Below are positions 12,210-23,551 of a stretch of DNA of 64,000 bases, one piece after another. The DNA is taken from positions 31,899 to 95,898 of the forward strand of contig JAXGGA010003888.1 in assembly GCA_038373865.1 (NCBI GenBank), given 5' to 3'. The position numbers and the translations under genes are program-made. Every line of letters starts with the position of its first letter. Position 1 is the stretch's first letter. The stretch is from Uloborus plumipes. Its lineage: Eukaryota > Arthropoda > Arachnida > Araneae > Uloboridae. Below the pieces are notes generated by a model. It saw only the letters and a program-made list of their open reading frames with translations. It was not told the DNA's origin and did no database searches.

Positions 12210-13635
12210 CATTGGCGGAAAAAAAATCCCAACACCAAGAAAAAATTACTATAGAGTAATGAAATTTGGGGAATACAATTGTCTAGTTAACATGTTTAAT
12301 TGATTAAATGTACAAGATCACTGGCTAATTTAAGCTCAAGAAAATGCTGTGCAAAAGTGAAATTCTGTTAATTTAATAGAGGGTGTAACCTCCAGAATTT
12401 TGAAGGCAAGCCTGCAAGCGTGCATGCATTATGTCATACAGGTGCCGAATGTCACTTTGTGGTATGGAGTGCCATGCTTGTTGCACTTGTTGTGTCAATA
12501 CTAGGACCGTCATTGCTAATTGTGGATGATGCTCGAGGTGCCGTCCACTGATATCCCATACGTTATCAATTGGAGACAGACCTGGTGACTTTGCAGGTCA
12601 TGGTAACATGTCAGCACTCTGTAGAGCACATTGCGTTACAGCAGCGATGTGAGGGCGAGCATTATCCTGTTGTAAAACTCCCCCTTGAATGCTACTCACG
12701 AAGGGCTGTACTACTGGTTAAATTACCAGACTGACGACAAATTTTCAGTCAGTGAGTATGAGATAACCACAAGAGTGCCCCTGCTGTCATAGCAAATTGC
12801 TTCAGAGATCATGACTCCAGGTGTGGGTCACGTGTGTCTAGACCATAGACAGCTTGGATGCAGGCGGTCTCCTGGCCTCCTTCTGACCAATATACAGCCA
12901 CCACTGGCACTAAGGCAGAATCTGTTTTCATCAAAAATTACAACAGATTTCCATACCGACCTCCAGTGAGCTCTGTCTTGGCACCACTGCCGTCGGAAAC
13001 AGCAATGGTTTGCAGTCAATGGAATACCGGCTCCAGGCTGCCTGGCTCGGAGATGTCCTTGAAGTAAACAGTTCCTTACCGTTCTTTGGGTCACGACAGT
13101 ACCAACTACAGCTCGAATGTCAGCCTCAGATGCAGTACGATGCGCCACAGCCGTACGCAGGATTTGGCGATCTTCCTTCACAGTCGTGCCACGTGGCAGC
13201 TCGGAGTTCGATCTTCTTGAGGTAGTACCATCCCTTGCCCATAGGTTCCAATAATCATGCATGGCGGAAACATTTCCCCCCAAGTCTTTCTGCAATATCG
13301 CGAAATGAAAATCCACCTTCTCGTAGCCAAATTGTACGACCTCGTTTAAACTCGGTGAGCTGATGATGATGGCTTCTTTGTCTTCTTAAAGGCATTCCTG
13401 GCTAACATGAACGCAATTCGTCAAATTTCATGGAAGAGTAATACTCACGAGCTTCACAACACGCTTTTAAAACAAGCCTTATTTGCATGTTCTGAGTGAC
13501 GCCAGCTGCGCCACACTTATGCGCGGAGCGCGAAATTTCAATCGATGTCATCTTTCAGTTGTATAAACACGCCTACCAAATTTCGTTTATCTAACACAAG
13601 TCCTTCTTGGTGTTGGGATTTTTTTTCCGCCAGTG
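12210..13635 (-). mobile_element. Decayed Tc1-type element, complete ends
   Basis: The terminal inverted repeats are about 32 bp: CATTGGCGGAAAAAAAAT on the left and CACTGGCGGAAAAAAAAT on the inverted right. Both are flanked by TA (12208-12209 and 13636-13637), the Tc1/mariner target duplication. Length is 1426 bp, normal for an autonomous Tc1 element. It carries one broken transposase gene on the minus strand and sits 10 bp from the right end of the R3 element. Confidence 0.9.
12373..13395 (-). pseudogene. Tc1-type transposase, broken
   Basis: Reading from ATG at 13395, an N-terminal helix-turn-helix region (LTEFKRGRTIWLREGGFSFR) runs into a frameshift near 13278 at a run of G. The frame then continues as about 160 codons with a second HTH-like region, the arginine-rich TASEADIRAVVGT and TVRNCLLQGHLRARQP segments, and the first catalytic aspartate in VVIFDENRFCLSASGG. 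The second aspartate is visible in QQDNARPH and the third acidic position in SPIDNVWD, in a frame interrupted by stops. By my count 32 codons separate these last two. The tail ends NSGGYTLY at a stop near 12373. Several frameshifts and stops make it inactive. Confidence 0.85.
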
Positions 13636-13637
13636 TA

Positions 13638-14083
13638 TATCAAGCTTCTATGAGCTCGCGTACCTTCGTAGATTCCCAGTGTCTTTCATTTTTATCTGAA
13701 AACTAAGAATTAAAATACATACATGACGGCTTTAGAGAACTATTAAGACTCTGAGAGAAACTTAAAATTTGAAAAATTTCTAATAAAACAGAAATTGCAG
13801 CAGTCTAGGAAGGCTTATTTCACTTTTTGAACATTTGTTTGATAATCTTGAACAGCTCACAGGAGCTTAGCTTCTCTCCTTAGTTTCAATTGTACGGGAA
13901 TTTTTACATATTAGATGGAATTCAAGCCATATTCGCGTAAAAATAAGTAAGGAAGTCTATAGAGCTCTGTTACTTTTATTAAAATTTAAGACCTGAGAGA
14001 ATAGATATAATGATTAATATGTCTAGAGTCCCTGTATGAGGGACTCTTGATATTTCAGGCAAAAAGTAATGTACGGTAATAAA
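13638..14083. other. Intergenic, nothing recognised
   Basis: AT-rich with no credible frame or repeat. Confidence 0.4.
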
Positions 14084-14085
14084 TA

Positions 14086-14351
14086 GGGCTGCGAAGTCGG
14101 AGTTGGATTGATTCAAGGATAAAGGAGTCGGAGTCGGAAGTCGATGGCTTTAAAGTCTAAGAGTCGGAGTTGGAATCAGTTATTTAGTTCGCAATTTTCT
14201 TCCAGGACTGCCTAGTCAGAGTCGGAGTAACGAAGGTGGTGTCAAATTGTTTTGGAGATTAAAGATATCGGGCTCGGAGTCAAAAACTCTAAAATTCCGG
14301 TGGTCGCAGTAAAAATCGGAGTTGGCCATTTTCCATCTGACTCCGCAGCCC
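14086..14351. mobile_element. Short element rich in 'gtcggagt' repeats, TA-flanked
   Basis: Ends GGGCTGCGAAGTCGGAGT and (inverted) GGGCTGCGGAGTCAGATG, both next to TA (14084-14085 and 14352-14353). The interior is largely degenerate repeats of 'ggagtcgg'. The 266-bp length, imperfect ends and TA borders fit a MITE of the Tc1/mariner type. It encodes nothing. Confidence 0.6.
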
Positions 14352-14353
14352 TA

Positions 14354-15365
14354 ATAATAAATACAACACATAACATTTTTGGACAGTTTAATTGCAACGC
14401 AGCTTTTTTTCTACAGGTTATTGAAGAAGAAGCAAAAATGTTTCTGAAGTTTGTTCGAATTTACAGCCTCGACAGTCATTGCTCTCAAAGAAAAACGATT
14501 GCTCCCAAAGATGCCGGGCGTTCTTGTCGTGTGAGATATAGATGTTACAATTTGTATAAATTATTTCTCAGTTTAGACCGAGTGAGATCATGATCGGTGG
14601 TGCTTTTTTTCCCTCTAACACGTTGATATAACTAAAGCAAAAACGTGGTGTTTTCCTCACTTTGTGTATATATTCCAGCTTCAGAGCACTGCCGGTGTCG
14701 GACGTAAAATTCTCCATCGGAAATTAAAACTTGTTTTGTACTACAGGAGGAAAGTTCAAATAATTGAAATGCAAAATGAAGTGTGTGTGGGGGAGGGGAG
14801 GAGGTCACTCTTTAATGATCCATTTATTGTAACATAAAACAATGAATACTTTTCCCCTCTGGATTCCCCGCTTTTGTAAATCAATTTCTGTTTTGATGTG
14901 GATCGCATATCCTGTAATAGCTGCGGCTCCACCGTCTAGCGGCCTTGTCAAGCAACTTCAACAGCACATTTAATTTAGGCGTTCTGAAAGTGTTCGTTTG
15001 TATTGAAATATTAATTACTTTACTTCTCTAACGAAGTGCTTGATATTTATTTGACTTTTTACTTCTTTTTCCTGACCTGCAGCAAAGAGTCAGCTAAAAG
15101 GAAAAAAAAAAAAACGATTGTTCTCACATCTTCAGATCAGTATTAAAGTATGGCTGCTGGAGCTAGCAATAAAATTTTTGCTTTATTCAATGTAGTTATT
15201 ATTCTTATTATTATCATAACTATTTTTGATTGAATGAGTAACTCTTTCATTTATTTCTTCAAAACTAGTTGATGTCATTAGATGGCAGTGAAATTCCGAA
15301 TGTTCACGCATTTGGATAAACATCGCAAATGTTTTTGGTAGCAACTGCTGCGTTACTTCTATTGT
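14354..15365. other. Intergenic, nothing recognised
   Basis: Mixed composition. The 113-codon frame at 14252-14593 starts inside the short element and has no recognisable domain. Confidence 0.4.
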
Positions 15366-15902
15366 GAAACCCAAAGAGCATGTAATGCCACATATGTACC
15401 TCTTCTGGTATTTAACTCGCCATTGTACATAAAACTGCAAAACAAAAATTGTCATTTAACTGCTTATAATTAAAGAAGTCACCGTAACCTCACAACGTCT
15501 TTGGCACGCCTCTGAACCAATGAGCTGAGAAATGGCAATTAAGAATAGACATATGCAGAAACGACATTACTTTCTGATCCCCCTAAAATTTCTATAATTT
15601 TTATGTGATTTAAGAACCCAAAGGGATTTAAGAACCCCCCCCCCCCCCCAATTATGAAACCCAAAGAGCATGTAATGCCACATGTATACCTCTTCTGGTA
15701 TTTAACTGGCCATTGTACCTAAAACTACAAAACAAAAATTGTAATTTAATTGTTTAATAATTAAAGAAGTCACCATAACCTCACAACGTCTTTGGCACGC
15801 CTCTGAACCAATGATCTGAGAAATGGCAATTAAGAATAGACATATTCAGAAACGACATTACTTTCTGATCCCCCTAAAATTTCTATAATTTTCATGTGAT
15901 TT
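15366..15902. repeat. Tandem direct duplication (about 247 bp, offset 290) with C15 tract
   Basis: 15366-15612 and 15656-15902 are near-identical direct copies ('gaaacccaaagagcatgtaatgcc...ttctataatttt.atgtgattt'). The 43-bp spacer contains 15 consecutive C (15635-15649) and two short 'aagaaccc' repeats. The few differences suggest a fairly recent duplication. Confidence 0.85.
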
Positions 15903-16361
15903 CAGAATGGAGATCATATTTGTGTTTGTTACAAATACAAAATGAAATGTAATGCAACCTATAAATTAACCATCGTAGGTTAGGGTAATGTCTGATGACT
16001 TATTGCATTCATGGTGCCTTACAGTAGATTCTCAAAAGCTCGGTGTTTAATTATCTGGCTGAATGTAGAATTCGGTCACATTCTGAAAGGACAAAAAAAA
16101 AGCACACGAAAAACCCTTTGAGAGCGCGCATTTTCGACGTTTCAGCACTTTCACAAACTCCACCACTTTTTGGTTCACACTAAGATGATATTTTGAGGTT
16201 TTATTATTATTAGTTCCCCTTAAAACTTTTAAGTACAATGCAATTAAATTTTAAACTATTGTTATAATACCAAAATCTGTAACTCCCTTTCATAGCTTCC
16301 ACAAATAGGTGTACGTTAAATATAGCAAAAAGAGAAGAGTTGCTCCTTATACTTGTTTATG
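15903..16361. other. Intergenic, nothing recognised
   Basis: AT-rich sequence without supported features. Confidence 0.4.
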
Positions 16362-17605
16362 TACTGGGTGTAAAACTTAATTCGATCCGTTTTTCTGCTT
16401 AAAAAACACATTTATTTAAATGATGAAATAATACATTAGCCAAAATGTTATTCATCGCTAGCCACTCCTTTTCCCCATCTATTTTGGCTATTTATGGATT
16501 CCATCGTGGAAGAAGCGCTCATATTTTGAAGCCAAGTATAAATCGAATCAAATTTTTATACTCTATTTTAGAGGGAAGCGTATTCCAGCCAAAGAGTCCT
16601 GCATCGGTCAAAACAAATGGGAATAAGAACGGACAAGGTGTGGATTTTTGCCCGTGAGTCAGAATTTCTCATTTGCTATTTTCCCAATAGTTTTTAACCG
16701 GAACAGCAACATGAGGCCGAGAGTTGTCATAGTGAGAGATTATGGACTCGTGTCTGGTAGCATGTTCTGGACATTTCTTGGATATAGCTAACTTTAAACG
16801 AATCAATTCTTGCCTGTAGAAGTCTCCCGTGATGTTTTGACCAGGATTTAGCAGCTTATAGTGAATCACACTCCTCTGATTCCACCAAGAGCCTTGACAT
16901 TGCCACCTTGACTCTCCAGTTGATCCGGCTTTACATACGATTTTTTCAACTTCGGGTTGCCGTAGTGAATCCATTTCTCGTCCTTGGTAATACATAGGAC
17001 GTAGAAAACTCTTCTTTTTGCACATTCAAGCAACATTTTAAATATGCAAAATCGTCGTCCGATATCTGTCGGTTTCAATTCGCATGGGATCCAATTTCTC
17101 GGCTTTTGGAAGTATCTTACAGATTTTAACCGTTTCAAAGTAGTTTGTTGCGTAACTTCGAATGTTTTTCCAAGCTCTTTTTTGCATTTGACACGAATCT
17201 TGATTGAGTAAAGTTTCTAATTCTTCATCTTCGAACTTTTCGGTTAACACGAAAGCTCTTTAAAATCACCACTTTAAAATCGTGGAAACCATTCTCTACA
17301 AGATTTATCCGAGGGTGCGGATTCACCATAAACTTCCACAAGCAAACGATGCTCTTCAGCTGCATTTTTCCCCCAATTGAAGCGAAGAATCAAAACTTCC
17401 CTCAAATGGTGCTTATTTGGAACGAAACGTGACATTTTCAACACAGCAAAAATTAAATTTACTGGTTAAACTCAAAGGCTTATGAACAATATTTGGTGGA
17501 CAGATGTTGACACTTCACGCAACAGCAAAAATTAGCTGTCACCGTCAACCATTTACAGCACTAAACGCCATCGTTTGAAAACGAACTGAACTAAGCTGTA
17601 CACGT
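16362..17605 (-). mobile_element. Decayed mariner element
   Basis: A broken mariner transposase on the minus strand fills the segment. The putative end near 16362 ('actgggtgtaaaacttaattcga') has a weak inverted counterpart near 17577-17605 ('gaactgaactaagctgtacac'), so the boundaries are approximate. Length of about 1.24 kb is normal for mariner. The decay of the ends and many frameshifts mark an old insertion. Confidence 0.7.
16430..17435 (-). pseudogene. Mariner transposase, broken (SETMAR-like subgroup by resemblance)
   Basis: From ATG at 17435 the translation starts MSRFVPNKHHLREVLILRF, the paired-like N-terminal domain, then HRLLVEVYGESAPSDKSC and REWFPRF before a stop. The next frames hold FEDEELETLLNQDSC, IPCELKPTDIGRRF, TKDEKWIHYGNPKLKKS (first catalytic aspartate) and, in another frame, SVIHYKLLNPGQNITGDFY and SHYDNSRPHV (second aspartate). 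The C-terminal WLASKYERFFHDGIHK stretch is visible below 16560. The order and motifs are those of mariner transposases. At least three frameshifts and stops make it non-functional. Confidence 0.85.
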
Positions 17606-18471
17606 AACAAATTTTGGCGTTTTCCTCTCTTAATCTCTACAATCAAATCAGAAGATATTTTAGTGAGATAAATTAACGATAATACTTTCCGTTTTGTTCC
17701 AATTCCAGAAGAATTCAGCCGGAGCAATAATATTGTCTCTTTGGTAGCTTAAATTACTCGGGGTATTACTTTGAAAGAGGCAAAGTCCTTGAAAGAGGCA
17801 AATAGTTTCCAATTTTCACTGTCAGTAAAAAAAAAAAAAAACTATATTTCTGGAACCATTTTAGAAATGAGTGATACAACTTTAGGAGCCAGTCCCATGG
17901 ACTCAAACAAACACGCGCGAATTTCACACCTAATTTATGTTAAAGCAGAGGAAAAAACGTGTCTCTCTCTGGTGGGAAAAGCTAATTGTCATGTATTTCA
18001 TTTAAAACGGAAAGCCATCAAACTTTAGAGGCAAATTTTCCTTTTAGATGAAGCGTATGGTAATTATTTAAACGCCACTCAAAAACAGTTGGCATATCAA
18101 GGTCTTTTACGAATGAGAAGCGTTGCCTTTGAAATGAATTTTGATATTGATTGAAAGGGATGAAACATTTAGTTTCAAAATCAGGGACACGTTCCGAGCG
18201 AACGTGGCACTAGACATCGGAAAAAGTATTAGAATTTCAAAAATTACTTTCTTGCAGATGTTTTTTCTTTGCTTTTTTTTTTTTTAATGCTTTTTGAATT
18301 TTATGAATTGAAAAATTTATCAAACATTTAAAACCTGATTTTAAATTACAGGAAAAAAAGGAAAAATAGCAATTTGTTATTGCCCAAAAAGCGAATAGAC
18401 CATTCTTGTACTGTGAAGTGTTCTTATTTATCGAGATGGAAAAATTAACTAACTTTTTGTGGTTGTTTCTG
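17606..18471. other. Intergenic, nothing recognised
   Basis: A small direct repeat 'gaaagaggcaaa' occurs at about 17772 and 17789. No supported gene. Confidence 0.4.
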
Positions 18472-18483
18472 AAACCACTCAGG

Positions 18484-18703
18484 CGGGGTCCTGGCGGCGC
18501 TGTCTGGCTGCGTCACTTCACAGGACGGCGGGTTCGATTCCCGCCCTCGCTCTGGTTGTAACTTTCTTCTCAGTGAGCGTAAACTCTGTCCTGTACTACG
18601 TATCTGTCTTGTGCTATCTGTCATATTGGACGTGAGTTCATAAACGGGTCTTGTGTGACCAAGTACACGAGATCGAAATATGTGTTGTAAAATAAAATAA
18701 ATA
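18484..18703 (+). mobile_element. tRNA-derived SINE with 12-bp target duplication
   Basis: The element is bordered by identical 12-mers AAACCACTCAGG (18472-18483 and 18704-18715), a typical LINE-machinery target duplication. The head contains a pol III B-box-like GGTTCGATTCC at about 18530 and an upstream A-box-like region, followed by a non-tRNA body and an A/T-rich tail (aaaataaaataaataa). The minus-strand frame over this region is therefore not a gene. The perfect duplication implies a fairly recent insertion. The body shares 'ataaacgggtctt' with the neighbouring SINE. Confidence 0.85.
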
Positions 18704-18774
18704 AAACCACTCAGGTACACGAGCCCGAGTCGACACATCTCTGGATTTAAGGCGGAATATGTACGACTTCCATT

Positions 18775-18975
18775 TTTACGAGCACCATCAAGGTGGAAGT
18801 CCGATTTAGCTCAACACACATGCCATAAGACCCGTTTATAGGGCAGGCAGCCATTCACAACACAGTTATTCACACAGAGGAAGGACGAGGACAGGAGAGA
18901 GTGAAAGAACATCCATGCCTGAGTCGGGATTCGAACCCGGGGCCACCGCATCACGGTCAGACTAACTTTTTTAAA
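18775..18975 (-). mobile_element. Second tRNA-derived SINE, opposite strand
   Basis: Read on the minus strand it has a canonical B box (GGTTCGAATCC) in 'ccccgggttcgaatcccgactc', then a body with 'ctataaacgggtcttatggc' matching the body of the SINE at 18484-18703. The two point toward each other. The 5' A-box side is not clear and may be truncated. No target duplication was found. Confidence 0.65.
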
Positions 18976-20579
18976 AACTATTTTTTAATTGAAACACTTT
19001 TATTTTATGAGTGGCCTGATGTTTTCATCATCGGTGAAACAGAGTTAATGGTTGACATAATATTGGACAACTCAGTGTAAAATAATGGGTTTCCAAAATT
19101 TTGACTTGTGTCACTTTGTTCCGGAATTCGATATATTCTTTTCAGCAATACGAGTGTTATGTATGTTTTTGGCTTTTTACGTAGTTTTTGACACATTCTT
19201 CTATAAATGGTTTCAGGGTAACTTGATGTAGCTAATCCATTGAGAAAGGAATCATTTAACTAAAGTAACTCTTATGATATCACTCATTAGTATATTTTAA
19301 ACATTTTAGTTAATTTTTATTAATTAATTAATTTATTTATTTTTTGCATTTCCACAAACTCATGAAACTACACAAATGTCTTCTATTTATAGCAGCTTAT
19401 TAATTTCTAACGATAAGTGTTAAAGGCATGTTAATAAGGCAATACGAACTAAATACTGTTATTCATATGAACTTCTAATATAAAAATTTACATATCTCGT
19501 TTCTAAAAATATTGATCTTGGAAGCAAACAAAAGTATTTCTGTTATTAATATCCTAGCTCTATTTCGGAACTAATATAAGTACACACTAAGGACGTATGA
19601 AAGAGATCAATTTTCGGAAACCCAACAGAAATAGCAGTAAATTACCTCGAAAGTTGGAAAGTTGGAAAATTATTTTTCGCCATACGATTTGACAAGCTAT
19701 AATCAAAGATGACAAAAGAGATTGTTAGAGCTTAAATGTCTTGAGGGTAATTTGTTCTTCCAGGTCAATTTATCAGAAGTTTTAAACAGTGTTCAAACAT
19801 TGTTGTGAGAGTAACATTACTTACGAAAATTGTGATAAATTTTCAGGCAAGAGAAAAAATAAACTAACTTTTGCATAAGTTAAATACTGATAACTTAATC
19901 AGTAGCAAAAACTATTTTGATGTTGAAAGTCATTTCTAAGTTGGTGCTAAGTAAAGTTTTCAGAATGAAACTCCAAGTTTGAATTTCTGAATATTCATTA
20001 AAAACATTCATTTTTAATGGATATCCCTTTAACAATAGAAAAAACTACTGCTTCATTGGGAGGAGAAACAGTATAAAATTGCACATAAGTAATTCCTTGC
20101 CATTCAGATTCATAAAACCGATCCGCTAAAAATCCTTATCGAAAAATATCTTTTAAAACTTTAATTAAATGAAATACTTTTTGTGTTCGGAATGGTTTAC
20201 TGAATTTTTTTCGAAAAATGTGCCATATCTGAAAAATATATTTAAAGAGTTTGGCTAGCGACAAAAGCTTTTGCCATGTTTGTGTAAGAAATGGTTTCGG
20301 AAATAAAGTTTAAAAGTTTCATGATCAAAACTTCTTCAAAAGCAAATAACATTCTTGTTTACCTATGATGAAGTGTCTTGTAATTGCGTTTTTACTGTTT
20401 CACTACTGGACAACATATCCAAGTTTCATACACACACACAAATCAGTGTTTATATCCGCGTATATTCAAGGAAACAATTAAGGACTCTTGATAAGAAAGG
20501 AAAAAAATAGCAAGGCTTGCAACAGTTAAAACTCTCAGACTTCAAATTTGATGCCTGAGAGAGAATTCTAAGAAACAAA
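18976..20579. other. Intergenic, nothing recognised
   Basis: About 1.6 kb of AT-rich, apparently unique sequence without convincing frames. Confidence 0.4.
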
Positions 20580-20581
20580 TA

Positions 20582-21825
20582 TGGGTGATTCTACGCTATT
20601 TGAATTCAAACTGCCAATGAAAAAACTTCATGTAAAATTGATTTTATTAATGTTTTTGTATGCTTAAGCATTACAGACTATTATCTGTTATATAGACCAC
20701 ACAATTAATTCACTACAATTATTTTATTTTAGCATTTATAGCTGAAAATAGTCATAAATGTATACTCCCCTGGCCTGTCCAAATACTAGTTTTTATACAA
20801 ACATGTTCGACGTTCAATTTTTGCTAACTTGGCATAATGTTTTTTGACATAATCATACACTTACATTAACAGAGAAACATATTTCATCAGTAAACATTGA
20901 AAAAATATTTATTATTATTTTAAAAAAATACACTTTTCAACGGGCCATATCAACAGTGTCACCCTCACCTGGCGAACTTCAAAGACTGAAATTTAGCATA
21001 AAAAATGCATAAGGATGACGTTGATTGCGAATAACCAGTGTAATACTGAGTAAAGTTAAAAGCAAGCTAAGAGGTTTTAAAAAAAATCGAATATTATTGC
21101 ATCGGTTCTCGTTGAAAGTGCCTCAAAGCGTACTGCGCCAGTCGCTGTAGTATTTCCCCTGGTAAGTATAACTTTTTATATTTCATCGTTACATAAGTGT
21201 GCGTATGTATAATGTAATGCTTATTGTGTGCAGACATCACGGTTTACGTGAAGTTCTGGTAAGAAGAACGCGTGATGTTGTTTTTATAGGTAATGTGTGA
21301 TTTTGTCACTTCTCTGGCGTCACTCCCCTGGCAGTTTTGTTCCAAAAAAGGGTAAATATACATTAAAACTGTGTTATAAGCATAATTAATTTCATTTTTA
21401 ATCTTAATTGCCCCTGTGAAAGCAATTTGAATGAACGTAAATAATGCGGGAAGTGTTTTTATTTGGGATCTGCGGTGCGACTTGTATGCAACATGTCGTG
21501 TTTTCAAGATTGATTTTTTTTATTTTATTACAACGCGAAATTTTTTTTTGAATACAGGTCTTATAGAAATGAGTCCATACTCTGATTTTACACCGAAAAA
21601 TAAGTGAAATAATAGTAAATCAAACCAGAATTCTGCCAATAGTGTCACTCCCCTGGCAACCCATTTTCCCCTGGTATCGATAAACCCCCAAAAATTGAAA
21701 TTTCGTCTGGCCCTTACCACTACAATCATAAAAATAACGGCTACTAGTGATATAATGAGTGTGAAATTAAACAGATTATTTTTTCTTTGGGGACACAAAA
21801 AACGCATTGACCGTAGAATCACCCA
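20582..21825. mobile_element. TA-flanked element with TGGGTGATTCTACG ends
   Basis: Left end TGGGTGATTCTACG at 20582 and its exact inverted copy CGTAGAATCACCCA ending at 21825, both bordered by TA (20580-20581 and 21826-21827). Length 1244 bp. The interior has a recurring 'tcccctgg' motif (about 20767, 21149, 21327, 21649, 21669). The two longest minus-strand frames inside show no recognised domain. It is probably non-autonomous, with ends resembling the GGGTGAG tips of the foldback at 2203-4811. Confidence 0.7.
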
Positions 21826-21827
21826 TA

Positions 21828-22835
21828 TAGCGGTTGAACAGTTAAGTAAAAGACGGTTGAAAAATATCTTTTCGTAGACAACAAAAAGTAGGAGAGACCA
21901 GATATAGTTCATACACTTTTTATATTTTGATTTTTCTAATTTTTGTTACGAAGATTACAAGAAGGAACAAAATAGCATTTGATGTAATACTGTAACTATT
22001 TTCTTATCAAAGAATGAATTGATATTAGAAAAAAACACTTTTTTTAATTTATTTTTTTTTTATTTTTTCGAAACGCAACAATTTGGCTCTGCATAGGTGA
22101 AGTTGATGCACGAACTAATAAACTATTATGTTAGCGTAATAAGCAACAAGATGAAGCTTTAAAGAATTGTTTTTAAAGAAGAGCCTCATAAATTATTTGA
22201 TGTATTAATCTACGTAAGATGAGATAAATGTAAATTCGATTTACTACTAAGGAGCACATAAGTATATAGATATTTCTCCGAACTACGCTCTTTCAATTGT
22301 TTCTAAAGAAATTTTTTCTGACTTTGAGCTTTTTTTTTTTTTTTTTGTCATTTCTGTGCATTTCTGTTGAAGAAAAATTTACTTAAATATAAGAAGTTGA
22401 ATTATTACAGTTGACCCAAACAACGCCATTACGTTAATTCAAAAATGGTTTAGAAAAAAAAGCGGCGAATGTAAGCGACTTCTCTATGGCAAAATCAGTC
22501 TTCCTTGCCGAAATCTGAAATTACACTAACAGTGACTAAAAGAATTAAAAACCTTAATAGAAAATGTCTTAGAGGTAGGAGATAAATATTGCAAATATCA
22601 TACATCTCCTGATGTAAAAGAAAATCTTTCGGTACATATTTGTACTTATGTTTATTAACGGTTTTCACACATATTATTTTTACTAATCTCTAATAGGTTA
22701 TAGTTTCGTTAGTTGAACTTTTAACTCCCAATTTTGCTCTTTCTTTCTTTGTATATTTTGTGGTAGAGCATTCAGTATTTTTTTTATCAAAGCTGCCTGA
22801 ATCTAATACTCATTTCAGAGTGAAATATCATTCGC
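21828..22835. other. Intergenic, nothing recognised
   Basis: AT-rich with long T runs. No supported feature. Confidence 0.4.
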
Positions 22836-23097
22836 AATTGAAGGGCTTGGAGGATGAAGGAGCTATGTCATATTTTAAAAAATGGACACCCTGGACAATG
22901 GTAAGCACTGGGTACAGGTAAGCAAATAAAACTTAGTACATCAAAAGCAGATGTCATTAGACCAATTTCATACGCACACTAACGACAAAACCAGAAAACA
23001 AAAAAGCTGAAACAACTGCAACAATAAAATTTTTAACTTTAATTGCTCGCAATTTCTGTTTGTCACATAACCCCTTCATCTCCCAAGCCCTTCAATT
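22836..23097. mobile_element. MITE family R5, intact copy A
   Basis: Terminal inverted repeats AATTGAAGGGCTTGG and CCAAGCCCTTCAATT enclose 262 bp. A second copy at 36039-38719 aligns from both ends but is split by a nested insertion, which confirms the element's true length. It carries no coding frame. The target duplication is uncertain (AATT could be part of the ends). Confidence 0.8.
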
Positions 23098-23325
23098 CTT
23101 GTTGTGACAAATCGTATCTTTCGTAACAACTATTTCACACATTAATGTATTTTATGCTACATAAATTAAGGTGAGATTACTTATTTCGTGTTTCCTTGTT
23201 TTATTTTACAGAGTTTTACTGAATAATCATTTAATTAATACTGAATAATCATTATGAACAAAAGGTTGAAATCCATGAAAAATTTCGAAGTCTTATTACT
23301 TTAAGTAACTGCATTCATATTTTAA

Positions 23326-23547
23326 CCCTACACTGCATAGCGTAGCCAATTGGCTACATGGACTATTTTTCCTTATGACCATGCGTAAGGCAACTCAAGC
23401 ATAAAAAGCAAGTTTTAGGCGTCTTTAAAGCTAATATAACCATCTATCCTCAAAACTAATGTTTTGAAAACGTGTTCCAATGCTTTCTTATTACACTAAA
23501 AAACATATATATGTCTTTCAACGAACAAAAAATCATGCAGTGTAGGG
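23326..23547. mobile_element. piggyBac-type MITE with TTAA duplications
   Basis: 222 bp with inverted ends CCCTACACTGCAT and ATGCAGTGTAGGG, each bordered by TTAA (23322-23325 and 23548-23551). TTAA target choice and CCC-starting ends are the hallmark of piggyBac-type elements. No coding content, so mobilisation would need a transposase elsewhere. Confidence 0.8.
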
Positions 23548-23551
23548 TTAA

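Noticed and set aside
18445..18738. 97-codon minus-strand frame
   Set aside because: It lies across a SINE with a target duplication. The frame is the antisense of a tRNA-derived repeat.
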